Assembly: GCA_035524275.1 (NCBI GenBank)
Contig: DATKPC010000043.1
Location: forward strand, 1 to 64,000
Source of the DNA: DATKPC01 sp035524275
GTDB lineage: Bacteria > Pseudomonadota > Gammaproteobacteria > Burkholderiales > Burkholderiaceae_F
Direction of reading: 5' to 3'
DNA: 64,000 nt
In this document: piece by piece, positions 9,853 to 18,678 of the stretch
Layout of the letters: each line of letters opens with the position of its first letter
Position numbering within the stretch: position 1 is the stretch's first letter
The notes under the pieces: model-generated
Told to the model about the DNA's origin: nothing
What the model saw: the letters and a program-made list of their open reading frames with translations, nothing else
Database searches by the model: none
Program-made: the position numbers and the translations under genes

Positions 9853-10230
9853 ATGTTCCTGCTCGACACCTGGCATGTCGCCGCCCGCAGCGACGAGATC
9901 GCGGCGGACCGCCCGCTGGGCCGGCGCATCTGCAACCGACCCGTGGCGCTGTTCCGGGTGGTGGACTTCATCACGCCCGAGACCGACACATCCATCCACT
10001 ACTTCTGGGGCATGGCACGCCGCTTCCTGCCCGATGACGAGGCGGTCACCGCGCGCATCCGGGAGGGCCAGGCCAGGGTCTTCGCCGAGGACACGCAGAT
10101 GCTCGAACGGCAGCAGCGCAACCTGTCGGAGCATCCGGGGCGTTCGCTGCTGATGCTGAACATCGACAGCGGCGGCGTGCAGGCACGCAGGGTGATCGAT
10201 CGGCTGCTGGCCGCCGAGGCCGCGCGATGA
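9853..10230 (+). pseudogene. vanillate O-demethylase oxygenase (VanA-like), internally deleted
   Basis: A 125-aa reading frame made of two ends of a Rieske oxygenase. Residues 1-35 (WHVAARSDEI ... ICNRPVALFR) match the VanA N-terminus; residues 36-125 (VVDFITPETDTSIHYFWGMA ... GGVQARRVIDRLL) match its C-terminus. The middle, roughly 220 residues carrying the Rieske CxH/CxxH cluster and the catalytic iron site, is missing, with the frame kept at about 9957/9958. Family members are about 340-350 aa. It cannot be a working oxygenase. The reductase gene follows with an ATGA overlap. An assembly collapse is possible but would have to preserve the frame. Confidence 0.85.
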
Positions 10231-11189
10231 GCGGGCAGCTCGAACTGCGCGTCGCTACGCTGCGGCCGGCCGCGCAGGACATCGTCGAGCTGACCCTGGA
10301 GCCGCTGGCCGGCCAAGCGCTGCCGGCCTTCAGCGCCGGGGCGCACGTGGATCTTCATCTGCCCGGCGGCATCGTGCGGCCCTACTCGCTGTGCAACGAC
10401 CCCGCCGAGCGCCATCGCTACGTCTTCGGCGTGTTGCGCGAGCCGGCTTCCCGCGGCGGCTCGCGTGCCGTGCACGAGAATCTCCGGCCGGGCCAGGCGA
10501 TTCGGACGAGCGCGCCGAAGAACAATTTCGCGCTGCATGGCGGCGACGCCCCGGCGCTGCTGCTGGCCGGCGGCATCGGTGTCACGCCGCTGCTGGCGAT
10601 GGCCCGGCAACTGGCCCGAGAGGCCCGTGCGTACTCGCTGCACTACGCGGGGCGCACGCGCGGCCGCATGGCCTTCCTGCCGGAGATGCTGGCCGAGGGA
10701 CTGCTGCAGCCGGCAGGGGTGCACGTCGACGACGAGGGCACTGCGACGGACCTGCGCCAGCTGCTGGCGGCGCAGCCTCCCGGCACCGAACTCTACGTCT
10801 GCGGCCCCGCGGGCTTCATGGACGCGGTGGACGCCGCGGCGCAGTCCGCGGGCTGGCCCGACGCGCGGCTGCATCGTGAGCGCTTCGGCGCCGCGGCGGT
10901 TGCGGCAGTGCCGGGCGCCGACCGCAGCTTCGAGATCGTCGTCGCCTCCACGGGGCAGGTGGTGCCGGTACCTGCAGGGTGCACGGCCGCATCTGCGATG
11001 CAGGCGGCCGGGCTGCCGCTCTACACCTCGTGCGAACAGGGCGTCTGCGGCACCTGCCTGACACGCGTGCTCGAAGGCGAGCCCGAGCACCGCGATCAGT
11101 ACCTGACGCCCGAGGAGCGGGCGGCGAACGACCAGTTCCTGCCCTGCTGTTCTCGCGCCCGCAGTGCACGGCTGGTGGTCGAGCTGTAG
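10227..11189 (+). CDS. vanillate demethylase reductase-type (PDR family) oxidoreductase
   Basis: A 320-aa three-domain reductase. RPYSLCND near residue 52 binds the flavin, GGIGVTPL near residue 113 starts the NAD domain, and the C-terminal plant-type [2Fe-2S] domain shows Cys269-x4-Cys274-x2-Cys277 and a later Cys in LPCC. This is the VanB/phthalate-dioxygenase-reductase layout, passing electrons from NADH to a terminal oxygenase. Its start overlaps the stop of the truncated VanA-like gene, the normal vanAB arrangement. With that partner deleted, it may be orphaned or serve the P450 gene at 12302; the latter is speculation. Confidence 0.9.
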   Translation: MSGQLELRVATLRPAAQDIVELTLEPLAGQALPAFSAGAHVDLHLPGGIVRPYSLCNDPAERHRYVFGVLREPASRGGSRAVHENLRPGQAIRTSAPKNNFALHGGDAPALLLAGGIGVTPLLAMARQLAREARAYSLHYAGRTRGRMAFLPEMLAEGLLQPAGVHVDDEGTATDLRQLLAAQPPGTELYVCGPAGFMDAVDAAAQSAGWPDARLHRERFGAAAVAAVPGADRSFEIVVASTGQVVPVPAGCTAASAMQAAGLPLYTSCEQGVCGTCLTRVLEGEPEHRDQYLTPEERAANDQFLPCCSRARSARLVVEL

Positions 11190-11260
11190 AGTTTGCGATC
11201 GGCTGCGGCTTGCGGTTCACCGATCCGACAAGCTGCCCGCGCTCTGCGGCCAAGCCGACG

Positions 11261-12163
11261 ATGCCACCCGACCCCCAAGCCTGTTGCGACCTGCGCCGCT
11301 GGAACGCGATGGCGCAACGCACCTTCGGCGACATCGCCGTGCAGGCAGCGCCCGAAGGGTTCAGCGCGACGATGGCCACCCGAGATGTCGCGGCGCTGCG
11401 CCTCGTCGACGTGCAGTCGACGGCTGCGCGCGTGAACGGCAGCGCCTCGCGCCGCGCCGGCTGGTATCTGCTCTTCAATCGCGGCGGTGCCTGCATGCTG
11501 TACCAGCGCGGGCGCACCGTCGGCGTCGAGGATGGAGAACTCAGCCTGCTGCGTTCGGACGAATCGTTCGAGATCCGGTTCGCCCAGCCCAACCGGATGC
11601 TCGTCGTGTGCCTGCCCGCGATCGGCGCGCCGGGCGCGATGGACGACCGCGTGGCGAGGCGCCACGGGCGGCACGAGGCCTCCGTGGTCGGCGCGCTGCT
11701 GCAGCGGCTGCAGGACATGGGCCCCGACGCCGCGCGGCAGATGGATCCGGCCACGCTGCACCGTGCGCTGTTCGACCTGCTGATGCTGACGCCTCCGCGT
11801 GATGATCCCGGCCAGCCGGCCCTGCCGGCGACGCGCCGGCGCCTGCTGCTGGACCGTCTCGATGGACTCGTGGCGCGCTACGTGAGCGACCCCGATCTTG
11901 ATGCCGCGATGCTGGGCCGGGCGCTGGGCGTCTCGGTACGCCATGTGCAGGCGCTGTTCGCCAGCCAAGGCACGACACTGGGCACCCACCTGCTGGAACA
12001 GCGGCTGCAGCTGGCGGCCCGTCGGCTGCGCGATCCAGGCAAGCGGCGCGAGCGCATCGGCAGCATCGCGCTGGAGTCCGGCTTCGGCGACGTCTCGCAC
12101 TTCTGCCGCGCCTTCCGTCGCCGTTTCGGCTGCAGCGCAGGCGCCTGGCGCGCCGGCGCCTGA
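11261..12163 (+). CDS. AraC family transcriptional regulator
   Basis: A 300-aa protein with an N-terminal cupin-like ligand domain of the FeaR/AraC-binding-like type and a C-terminal double helix-turn-helix (about residues 205-295; motifs LGRALGVSVRHVQALF and IALESGFGDVSHFCRAFRRRFG). ATG at 11261 is the first good start after the reductase gene; a start at 11309 (MAQRTF) is also possible. It sits between the vanB-like gene and the P450 and is transcribed with them, so it may control this block in response to a pathway substrate. Confidence 0.88.
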   Translation: MPPDPQACCDLRRWNAMAQRTFGDIAVQAAPEGFSATMATRDVAALRLVDVQSTAARVNGSASRRAGWYLLFNRGGACMLYQRGRTVGVEDGELSLLRSDESFEIRFAQPNRMLVVCLPAIGAPGAMDDRVARRHGRHEASVVGALLQRLQDMGPDAARQMDPATLHRALFDLLMLTPPRDDPGQPALPATRRRLLLDRLDGLVARYVSDPDLDAAMLGRALGVSVRHVQALFASQGTTLGTHLLEQRLQLAARRLRDPGKRRERIGSIALESGFGDVSHFCRAFRRRFGCSAGAWRAGA

Positions 12164-12301
12164 GCTCGGGCGCGCAGGGCCGCCTCGGGTTTCGTCACGC
12201 TCGTTCGCGGGCGGTCAAAAGCTTCGCTGTCGTCCAAGACCGCGGGTCCGGCGCGGGGGACACTTGCGCGTCCCATCCCATCGACAGACCGGAAGCGCGC
12301 C

Positions 12302-13486
12302 ATGGACATGCCCGTCAGCCACGCCAGCGACATCGACCTTTTCACCGACGAGGCGCTGGCCGACCCCTACCCGCTGTACCGCGCCCTGCGCGACGTCGGT
12401 CCGGCAGCCTGGCTGAACCGCCACGACGTCTGGTTCATCGGGCGACACGACAGCGTGCGTGCCGCGCTGGGCGACTGGCAGACCTGGTCGTCCGCGGGCG
12501 GGGTCGGACTGAACCCGACGATCAACGAAGCCTGGAAGAACGCGTTGATCTGCGTCGACCCGCCGGTTCACACGCAGATGCGCACGCTGATCACCGACCG
12601 CCTCGGACCGCGCCAACTGGAAGGCGTGCAGAAGACGATCGTCCAGCGTGCCGAACGGCTGGCGAGTCGCATCGCGGCGCAGCGCGACTTCGAGGCCGTG
12701 ACGGACGTGGCGCATGACCTGCCCATCGGGGTCATCATGGATCTGATCGGCTGGCCCGAGGACGTGCGCGGAGGCCTGCTGGAACTCGCGGCCGGCAGCT
12801 TCGACGCCTGCGGCCCCGACAATCCACGCATGCGCGCGGCGCTGCCGCGGCTCGAAGCGATGATGGCGTTCATCGCCGACACCTACGACCGTGGCCGCCT
12901 GGCCGAGGGCGGCTTTGGCTGGACCATTGCCGATGCCGCGCGACGCGGCGAGATCCCGCGCGAGGCTGCCATCGGGATGCTGGCCGGCTATGTGGTGGCG
13001 GCCTTCGACACGACGATCGCCGCAATCGCCAACGGCCTGTTCCGCTTCGCCGAGAACCCGGCACAGTGGGAGCGGCTGCGGGCCGAGCCGGCGCTGCTGC
13101 CCTCGGCCTTCAACGAGATCGTGCGCATCGACACGCCGATCCAGGGCTTCGCGCGCGTGGCCACGCGCGACGTCGACATGGGCGGCGGCGTCGTGGTTCC
13201 CGAGGGTTCGCGTGCCATCGTCAGCTATGCCAGCGCCAGCCGCGACGAGCGGCGCTTCCCCGATCCGGACCGTTTCGACATCGGTCGCCGGCCGCTCGAT
13301 CACCTGGGCTTCGGTCTCGGCGTGCATGGATGCGCCGGACAATCGCTCGCGCGGCTCGAGGCGCACGCGGTGTTCGGCGCGCTGGCGAGGCATGTGACGC
13401 GCTTCGAACTGTTGGAGCCGCCGCAGCGCGCGCTGAACAACGTCATCCGCTGCCACGCCCGGATCCGCATGCGGGCGCACGCCTGA
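12302..13486 (+). CDS. cytochrome P450 (CYP199-like by gross similarity)
   Basis: A 394-aa soluble bacterial P450. The I-helix has AAFDTTI around residues 235-241, the K-helix EIVR, and the haem loop FGLGVHGCAGQ with the cysteinate ligand Cys344. The overall pattern resembles CYP199/CYP198-type enzymes, some of which O-demethylate methoxybenzoates, but that assignment is tentative. It would need an electron-transfer partner and no separate ferredoxin gene is visible; the nearest candidate is the PDR-type reductase at 10227. It is the last gene of the + strand block and a TetR regulator converges on it. Confidence 0.92.
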   Translation: MDMPVSHASDIDLFTDEALADPYPLYRALRDVGPAAWLNRHDVWFIGRHDSVRAALGDWQTWSSAGGVGLNPTINEAWKNALICVDPPVHTQMRTLITDRLGPRQLEGVQKTIVQRAERLASRIAAQRDFEAVTDVAHDLPIGVIMDLIGWPEDVRGGLLELAAGSFDACGPDNPRMRAALPRLEAMMAFIADTYDRGRLAEGGFGWTIADAARRGEIPREAAIGMLAGYVVAAFDTTIAAIANGLFRFAENPAQWERLRAEPALLPSAFNEIVRIDTPIQGFARVATRDVDMGGGVVVPEGSRAIVSYASASRDERRFPDPDRFDIGRRPLDHLGFGLGVHGCAGQSLARLEAHAVFGALARHVTRFELLEPPQRALNNVIRCHARIRMRAHA

Positions 13487-13659
13487 TGCCGTCGCCGAGG
13501 CGAACCGGTCGACAGGGCCTGCGTGATGGTGAACATCCTCGTTCCGGCAGCCGACGCTGCGGGCACCCGTCGGCGGCGCGAGCCGAAGTCCGTCGATGGC
13601 CAAGTGTCGACTGGATTGTCGCTGACGACGTGCGGTCGGTCGTGACTGGCCTGTCACAC

Positions 13660-14286
13660 TCAGGCGACGTGACGGCTCGATCGGCGCCTCGACGGTGCTT
13701 TCCGGGCTGAAGCGGTGACGACCGGATCCAGCGTCGCGAGAATCTGCGCGCGACAGGCCTCGAGGATCTCGTCGGACAGTGGCGAATCATCGGGGCAAGC
13801 GCGAGAAAGCACCAGTGCCCCCAGCATCTGGGAGAATATCGCGATGGCCTTCGCACGCGCCGCGCTGGGTTCCTCACCCGCGGCGATCGCTCCCCGTTCG
13901 ACCGCCGCGAGCATGTTGGCGATTCCGGACGCGAACGTGGCCCGGATCTCAGCGGTAAGGCGCGCGGCGTCGCCGCACAAGGCAGCCATCGTGCAGCCGT
14001 CGCCCCGACCGTCGCGGTGTTCCCGGGACACGTAGCGGTTGACGAATCCGCGCATGTCCACCCCTTCGTACTCGCGCATCTTGGCCGCAAGTCCGTACTC
14101 CGCCGCCTCGGCCATCAGGTCCGCCTTCGACCCGAAATGCTTGTAGAAGCCGCCGTGCGTCAGCCCCGCGGCGGCCATCAGGTCCGCCACGTTCACACCG
14201 GCGTAGCCCCGCTCACGAAACAGCGACGAAGCCGCTTCGACGACCCGCGCCCGGTTCTCCTGCGACTGCGCCCTGGTGATCTTCAT
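13660..14286 (-). CDS. TetR family transcriptional regulator
   Basis: A 208-aa repressor-type protein. Residues about 10-55 form the TetR helix-turn-helix (VNVADLMAAAGLTHGGFYKH, a signature ending in FYKHF). The C-terminal ligand domain contains CTMAALCGDAAR, similar to the TetR_C group that includes NemR/AcrR-like sensors. The start at 14286 is chosen over 14307 because GAGGGAAGG lies five bases before it. It converges with the P450 gene. The upstream 73 bases contain GTAATCA at 14336-14342, a half-site also present near 18594. Confidence 0.9.
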   Translation of the reverse strand: MKITRAQSQENRARVVEAASSLFRERGYAGVNVADLMAAAGLTHGGFYKHFGSKADLMAEAAEYGLAAKMREYEGVDMRGFVNRYVSREHRDGRGDGCTMAALCGDAARLTAEIRATFASGIANMLAAVERGAIAAGEEPSAARAKAIAIFSQMLGALVLSRACPDDSPLSDEILEACRAQILATLDPVVTASARKAPSRRRSSRHVA

Positions 14287-14359
14287 GCCTTCCCTCGTCG
14301 AAACCACGAGGCCTCAATATACATTGATGTTGTGTGTAATCAAAGATGATCGAGGGCGG

Positions 14360-15304
14360 TCACCCGCGCCGTAGACGGGTCGGTGCGACGCCCCAATGCT
14401 TGCGGAAGGTGTTGGTGAAGTGCGCCGGATCGGAGAACCCCACGGCACGGGCGATGTCGCCGATCGGCGTGGCCGTGCCTTCGACCAGATCGCGGGCACG
14501 GCGCATGCGCAACTGCTGGCAATAGCGCAGCGGAGGCAGGCCCGTGGCCGCCTTGAAGGCGCGATGGAACACCTGCGGGCTCAGGTCCACGATCTGGGCC
14601 ATCCCTTGCAGTGATGTCGGCCTATCCGCCTGGGCCGCGAGGTAGTCGTCGATGCGGGCGAGCTGCACCGAGGTCAGCGTGCGACGAAAGCTCTTGTCGC
14701 ACGTGCCGAAGCGCTCGAGCAGCCGCACCGCGAGCGCGATGCTGGCCCCCTCCATGAAGGCCCTGCAGTTTCCTCCCGGCGCTTTCACGTACTCCAGCAG
14801 GGCGCGTCCCATGCCGATGACAACCGGGTCACTCTCGCCGAAGCAGGTCTTCAGGCTGACGTCCGCGTGCGGGCGATCGGTGCCGGCCGCACGCCTCAGT
14901 ACGCCGGGCGTGATGCTGAGATGAAGGTTCTGTCCCGGCCCGAACGTGCGGAAGTAGACCGCCCGGTACGGCGGCACCACGACGATCTGACCGGTCGCGT
15001 TGTTGCGGATGTCCAGGCATCCCTCTCGCCACTGCACGACCGGCGACGCGGCCGCGAGCCGGATGAAGATGTCGTACGAATGGTTGGGCGGGATGTAGTA
15101 CTCCTGGGCCAGCGCCGACTGCTCCCACACCATCAGGTCGCTGAAGGCGGCGACCTCGCTGCTCGCCGTCACCATCGAGCGCACGGCGCGGGTCGGATCG
15201 CCGGGAGGCTCGTCGGCGAGCTGGCGCAGGCGCGCCATGTCGATGCTGCGCAGCGCTTCGAGGTAGCTCAGCGGCGGACCGTGTCCGTTGCCCTGGGGAG
15301 TCAT
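14360..15304 (-). CDS. AraC family transcriptional regulator
   Basis: A 314-aa protein with a C-terminal AraC DNA-binding domain: the first helix-turn-helix around LQGMAQIVDLSPQVFHRAF and the second around IGDIARAVGFSDPAHFTNTF, followed by the conserved FRKHWGVAPT. The N-terminal 200 residues form a cupin-like sensing domain. The ATG at 15304 is preferred; 15322 is an alternative. It lies just downstream of the TetR gene's promoter region and upstream (in transcription terms, downstream) of the SCP2-like/hydrolase genes, so it may regulate that minus-strand block. Confidence 0.9.
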   Translation of the reverse strand: MTPQGNGHGPPLSYLEALRSIDMARLRQLADEPPGDPTRAVRSMVTASSEVAAFSDLMVWEQSALAQEYYIPPNHSYDIFIRLAAASPVVQWREGCLDIRNNATGQIVVVPPYRAVYFRTFGPGQNLHLSITPGVLRRAAGTDRPHADVSLKTCFGESDPVVIGMGRALLEYVKAPGGNCRAFMEGASIALAVRLLERFGTCDKSFRRTLTSVQLARIDDYLAAQADRPTSLQGMAQIVDLSPQVFHRAFKAATGLPPLRYCQQLRMRRARDLVEGTATPIGDIARAVGFSDPAHFTNTFRKHWGVAPTRLRRG

Positions 15305-15387
15305 GGGTGAGCCCGCTCGCAATTCGCCGAAACGTCAGCACGCGCCATGGTGGCCCGCTGGCGCCGGCACATCCCCCTTGACGAATC

Positions 15388-15756
15388 TCATTTGGCCGCC
15401 TGCAGAAACTCGGTGAATCCCTGAAACCACATCACCTCGACGAAGTCGCCGGTGATGGTCAGGTCCTCGTCGTGCAGGGCCGTCAGGAAGGCGTCCTTGC
15501 CGTCCTTGGCCGACAGGATCGCGAAGCCCTTGGCGGCATTCCTGAAGCTCAGCGTGAACTGCGGCGCCGGGGTCAGGCCGGCGTAGGACCGCACCTTGCC
15601 GTCTTCGATCCGGAAATGGCGCCCGATCCGTTCCGCCGTCTGGATCTGGAACGACAGGCGCTTGCCCGCCACGTATCTCGCGCAGGCCGCGTTGGTGTCG
15701 ATGGCTCTTTGCATGAGCCGGGTCATGACCCAGAGCAGGAACTTGAACTTCAGCAT
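15388..15756 (-). CDS. SCP2-like small protein
   Basis: A 122-aa protein. The middle and end (FTLSFRNAAKGFAILSAKD and DLTITGDFVEVMWFQGF) look like the lipid-binding sterol-carrier-protein-2 fold found beside acyl-CoA and steroid catabolism genes in proteobacteria. There is no signal peptide. It starts 13 bases after the stop of the hydrolase gene on the same strand, so it is the tail of the operon MDR-hydrolase-SCP2. It could hold a hydrophobic acyl substrate for the neighbouring enzymes; this is inference from fold and context. Confidence 0.7.
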   Translation of the reverse strand: MLKFKFLLWVMTRLMQRAIDTNAACARYVAGKRLSFQIQTAERIGRHFRIEDGKVRSYAGLTPAPQFTLSFRNAAKGFAILSAKDGKDAFLTALHDEDLTITGDFVEVMWFQGFTEFLQAAK

Positions 15757-15769
15757 GGGCTCTGGCCTT

Positions 15770-16627
15770 TCATTCCTCGAGGAACTGGGTCGCGTGCTTC
15801 AGGAAGCGCTCCGGGTACTGGAAATGCGGCGCATGTCCGGCATCCGGGTAGAGGAACAGTTGGGCGTTCGGGATGTTCTGCGCCATGTGCCAGGAGTTGA
15901 TGGTCGGAATCATCACGTCGTCCACGCCGTTGAGGATGAACGTCGGCTGCCGGATCTCCCGCAGGTGCGCGAAAGGGGCTGCGCGGTCGAGCTTCGGCAG
16001 GTAGTACATGTTGGCCTCGATCTGGGCCTGTATCACGTCGGGGGAACTCGGCGGATCCTGGTCCACGCGCTGATGACGACGCTCCCAGAAGGCTCGCCCC
16101 GCCTGTTGCGCGGCTTCCGAGCGGCCGAAGAACAGGAACAGGAAGTCTTCCATCGTCGGTACCGGGCGCGGCGCGCGTTCCAGCACTCCGGGGTCGGAGT
16201 CGGGGTTGCCGCCGCGTGGCCCGGTGCCGATGAGCATCAACTTGCGCACCAGGTCCGGGTGGCGCCGGGTCAGGTCCTGCGCCTGGTAGCCGCCGAGCGA
16301 GAACCCGAGCACGTCGACCTTGCGCAGGCCGAGGGCCCGGATGACCAAGGCGGCGTCGTCGGCCATCTGCTCGATGCGGGTGCGGGGCTTCCCGGACGAG
16401 GAGGCGACGCCGCGACCGTTGTAGAGGATCACCTGGCGTCCGGCGGCCAGGCCGTCCGTCATCTGCGGATCCCAATGGTCCATGCCGCCGCGAAAGTGCT
16501 GGAAGAAGAACAGCGGCGGCCGGTCGGTCACGGGGTTGCCCCAGCGTCGATAGGCGAAGGTGTCGCCGTCGAGCTCCACGAAGCGGGTCGGCGCGGTCAG
16601 GTGGGTGTCGGTCATGGGGTTGCTCAC
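15770..16627 (-). CDS. alpha/beta hydrolase
   Basis: A 285-aa hydrolase with the nucleophile in GFSLGGYQAQ, an oxyanion stretch FFFQHFRGG, an Asp in ILNGVDDVMIP and a terminal His in DAGHAPHFQ. The start codon is GTG at 16627 and overlaps the stop of the upstream gene as GTGA, showing translational coupling with the MDR oxidoreductase. The family includes haloalkane dehalogenase-like and epoxide hydrolase-like enzymes; the actual substrate is unknown. Confidence 0.88.
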   Translation of the reverse strand: MSNPMTDTHLTAPTRFVELDGDTFAYRRWGNPVTDRPPLFFFQHFRGGMDHWDPQMTDGLAAGRQVILYNGRGVASSSGKPRTRIEQMADDAALVIRALGLRKVDVLGFSLGGYQAQDLTRRHPDLVRKLMLIGTGPRGGNPDSDPGVLERAPRPVPTMEDFLFLFFGRSEAAQQAGRAFWERRHQRVDQDPPSSPDVIQAQIEANMYYLPKLDRAAPFAHLREIRQPTFILNGVDDVMIPTINSWHMAQNIPNAQLFLYPDAGHAPHFQYPERFLKHATQFLEE

Positions 16628-17625
16628 TTGATCTGCACGACGACCTTGCCCTTGGCTCGTCCTTGCGCCAAGTACTCCAGGGCTTCACGCGCCTGCTCGA
16701 AGGCGAAGATGCGGTCGATCACCGGGCGCAGGCGTTCCGTTTCGAGTAGCTTGCCGATCTCGGCCAGTTGCACGCCGTCCGGGCGCACGAAGAGGAACGA
16801 GTACGCGACGTCGCGCTTGGCGGCGAGCCGCATGATGTTGCGGCTCATCAGCCCGAAGACGGCCTTCAGGATGAAATTCAACCCGCGGGCCTTGGCAAAC
16901 GCAGCGTCCAGCGGTCCCACCAGGGAAACCATCTTCCCTCCGGGCTTGAGGATGCCGATCGCCTTCTCGATCTCGTCGTCCTTGAGCGTGCCGAGCGCCA
17001 TGTCGTAGCCGCGCAGTTCCCTCTCGAACGCCTGCTTCTTGTAGTCGATGACCTCGTCGGCGCCGAGGCCGCGCACGAGGGGGACGTTGCCCGTGCTGGT
17101 GGTCGTTCCGACCCGGGCCCCGAAGTGCTTCGCCAGCTGGATCGCCATGCTGCCGATGCCGCCGGCGCCGGCCGGGATGAAGACTTTCTGGCCCGCACGA
17201 ACCCCGGCCCGCTCCTTCATGGCTTGCCACGAGGTAAGGCCGACCATGGGCACCGAGGCCGCCTGAACGAAGTCGAGATTCGCCGGCTTGCGTGCCGCCA
17301 CACGCTCGGGCACCACGGCGAACTCCGCCAGGGAGCCGGTGCCGAGGTCGAACAGGCTGGCAAAGACGGCGTCGCCCGGCTTGAAACGCGTCACGCGGCT
17401 GCCGACCTCCTTCACCACGCCGGCCAGGTCACTGCCGATCGTGGCCGGCAGTTGGAATTTCAGCACCGGCTTGAAAATGCCCGTCGTGATCATGTTGTCG
17501 ATCGGGTTCAGGCCCACCGCATGGACTTCGACCAGCATCTCGTCGGGTCGCGGCGTAGGGCGGGGCAGGTCGGAGAAACCGATGTCGGGCGACTTGCCGT
17601 AGCGCTTGAAGGTGAGTGCTTTCAT
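16624..17625 (-). CDS. NADP-dependent MDR oxidoreductase (quinone-oxidoreductase-like)
   Basis: A 333-aa medium-chain dehydrogenase/reductase without zinc ligands: GroES-like N-terminal domain (residues 1-120, GSDLAGVV) and Rossmann domain with AGAGGIGSMAIQLAKHFGA. This is the QOR/enoyl-reductase-like group that reduces activated C=C bonds with NADPH. The start MKALTF at 17625 is the conserved N-terminus of the family; the frame is open much further upstream but only as a shadow of the adjacent SDR. It is coupled to the hydrolase gene by a GTGA overlap. Confidence 0.9.
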   Translation of the reverse strand: MKALTFKRYGKSPDIGFSDLPRPTPRPDEMLVEVHAVGLNPIDNMITTGIFKPVLKFQLPATIGSDLAGVVKEVGSRVTRFKPGDAVFASLFDLGTGSLAEFAVVPERVAARKPANLDFVQAASVPMVGLTSWQAMKERAGVRAGQKVFIPAGAGGIGSMAIQLAKHFGARVGTTTSTGNVPLVRGLGADEVIDYKKQAFERELRGYDMALGTLKDDEIEKAIGILKPGGKMVSLVGPLDAAFAKARGLNFILKAVFGLMSRNIMRLAAKRDVAYSFLFVRPDGVQLAEIGKLLETERLRPVIDRIFAFEQAREALEYLAQGRAKGKVVVQIK

Positions 17626-17723
17626 GTTCCGTGTCGTGGTGAGCCGTGCGTTGCGGGCGCTGCGTTCGAAGGTTGCAATGCCGGGGCGCCCTCCCGAGCC
17701 GCGGCCCCCGTTGTGAACAGACC

Positions 17724-18512
17724 CTAGGCGGCGCTGCGGTAGCGTTCCGCCGCATGGGCCTTTTGGATGCCCGAGAGCACTCCTTGTCGTGCAGCCTCCA
17801 GCGCGCCCCAGCCCCCGGCGTCGTACAGCGTCGGGATCGTGACCGGCTCCCGCCGGTCGAAACCGACCAGCGCGGCATCGACCAGTTCGCCGACGTCCAT
17901 CAGGTCGCTCATCGTGCTGACATCGATGCCGGCACGCTCCCAGATCTCGGTGCGCGTGCCGGCCGGCAGCACCGCCTGGACGTACACGCCCTTGGGCGAG
18001 AGCTCCAGGCTCAGCCCCTGGGACAGGAACAGCACGTAGGCCTTGGTCGCGCCGTAGATCGACATGCCGAACTCGGGCGCCAGGCCGACGACCGAGCCGA
18101 TGTTGACGATCGCGCCGTTGCCGGAACGGGCAAAGCGCGGCGCCACGGCCGCCGCGAGCCGGGTCAGCGAGGTGGCGTTGAGCGCGATAAGCCGTTCGAT
18201 GCCGTCCGCGGACTGCTCGAGGATGCGGCCCGACTGGGCCGCGCCCGCGTTGTTGACCAGGATGCCGATGCGAGTGTCGTTGCGCAGGCGGGCTTCGACG
18301 ACGGCCAGCTCCGACACGTTCGTCAGGTCGGCTCGTACCACGTCGACAGCGACCTTCGATTCGGTACGCAGCCGCGCCGCGAGCGTTTCCAGGCGGGCCT
18401 TGTCCCGCGCGACGAGCACGAGGTCGTGGCCGCGCTGCGCGAAGCGCTCCGCATAGGCGGCGCCGATGCCGGCGGAGGCGCCCGTGACGAGGACGGTGGG
18501 AGCGTCTGCCAT
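17724..18512 (-). CDS. SDR family NAD(P)-dependent oxidoreductase
   Basis: A 262-aa short-chain dehydrogenase: TGASAGIG glycine motif, LVARDK basic residue favouring NADPH, NNAG, catalytic Ser in NIGSVVG and Tyr-x3-Lys in YGATK. The type (LVLVARD ... PAGTRTEIWERAG) is the DltE/YdfG-like group often found in lipid-related loci. The start at 18512 is the second possible start; the upstream one at 18557 falls inside a promoter-like region. It is probably the first gene of the operon running to 15388, with its own promoter and operator candidates in 18548-18599. Confidence 0.9.
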   Translation of the reverse strand: MADAPTVLVTGASAGIGAAYAERFAQRGHDLVLVARDKARLETLAARLRTESKVAVDVVRADLTNVSELAVVEARLRNDTRIGILVNNAGAAQSGRILEQSADGIERLIALNATSLTRLAAAVAPRFARSGNGAIVNIGSVVGLAPEFGMSIYGATKAYVLFLSQGLSLELSPKGVYVQAVLPAGTRTEIWERAGIDVSTMSDLMDVGELVDAALVGFDRREPVTIPTLYDAGGWGALEAARQGVLSGIQKAHAAERYRSAA

Positions 18513-18547
18513 GTGTCGTTGGCTTCCTTGTGGATGACCTGAATCGT

Positions 18548-18599
18548 ATGATGTCACCCATAATCAAACGAGTCAAGCATTTTGAGGATTACCGTAATC
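18548..18599 (-). promoter_or_regulatory. Putative promoter and palindromic operator of the SDR-led operon
   Basis: Reading the minus strand there is TTGACT (18576-18571), a 17-base spacer and CATCAT (18553-18548), 36 bases before the SDR start. Directly upstream lies the 13-base palindrome GATTACcGTAATC (18587-18599 on the plus strand). This layout is typical of a regulator site next to the -35. The nearby TetR or AraC proteins are possible ligands. The half-site GTAATCA recurs at 14336-14342 upstream of the TetR gene. The -10 is only a partial consensus match. Confidence 0.45.
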
Positions 18600-18678
18600 A
18601 ATGATTCGCGGAGGTGTGCCTGTCTCCACGCTCGGCGTGGGATGAGGACCCCGAGGCCCGACTCCCGGGGCTCGTTTC

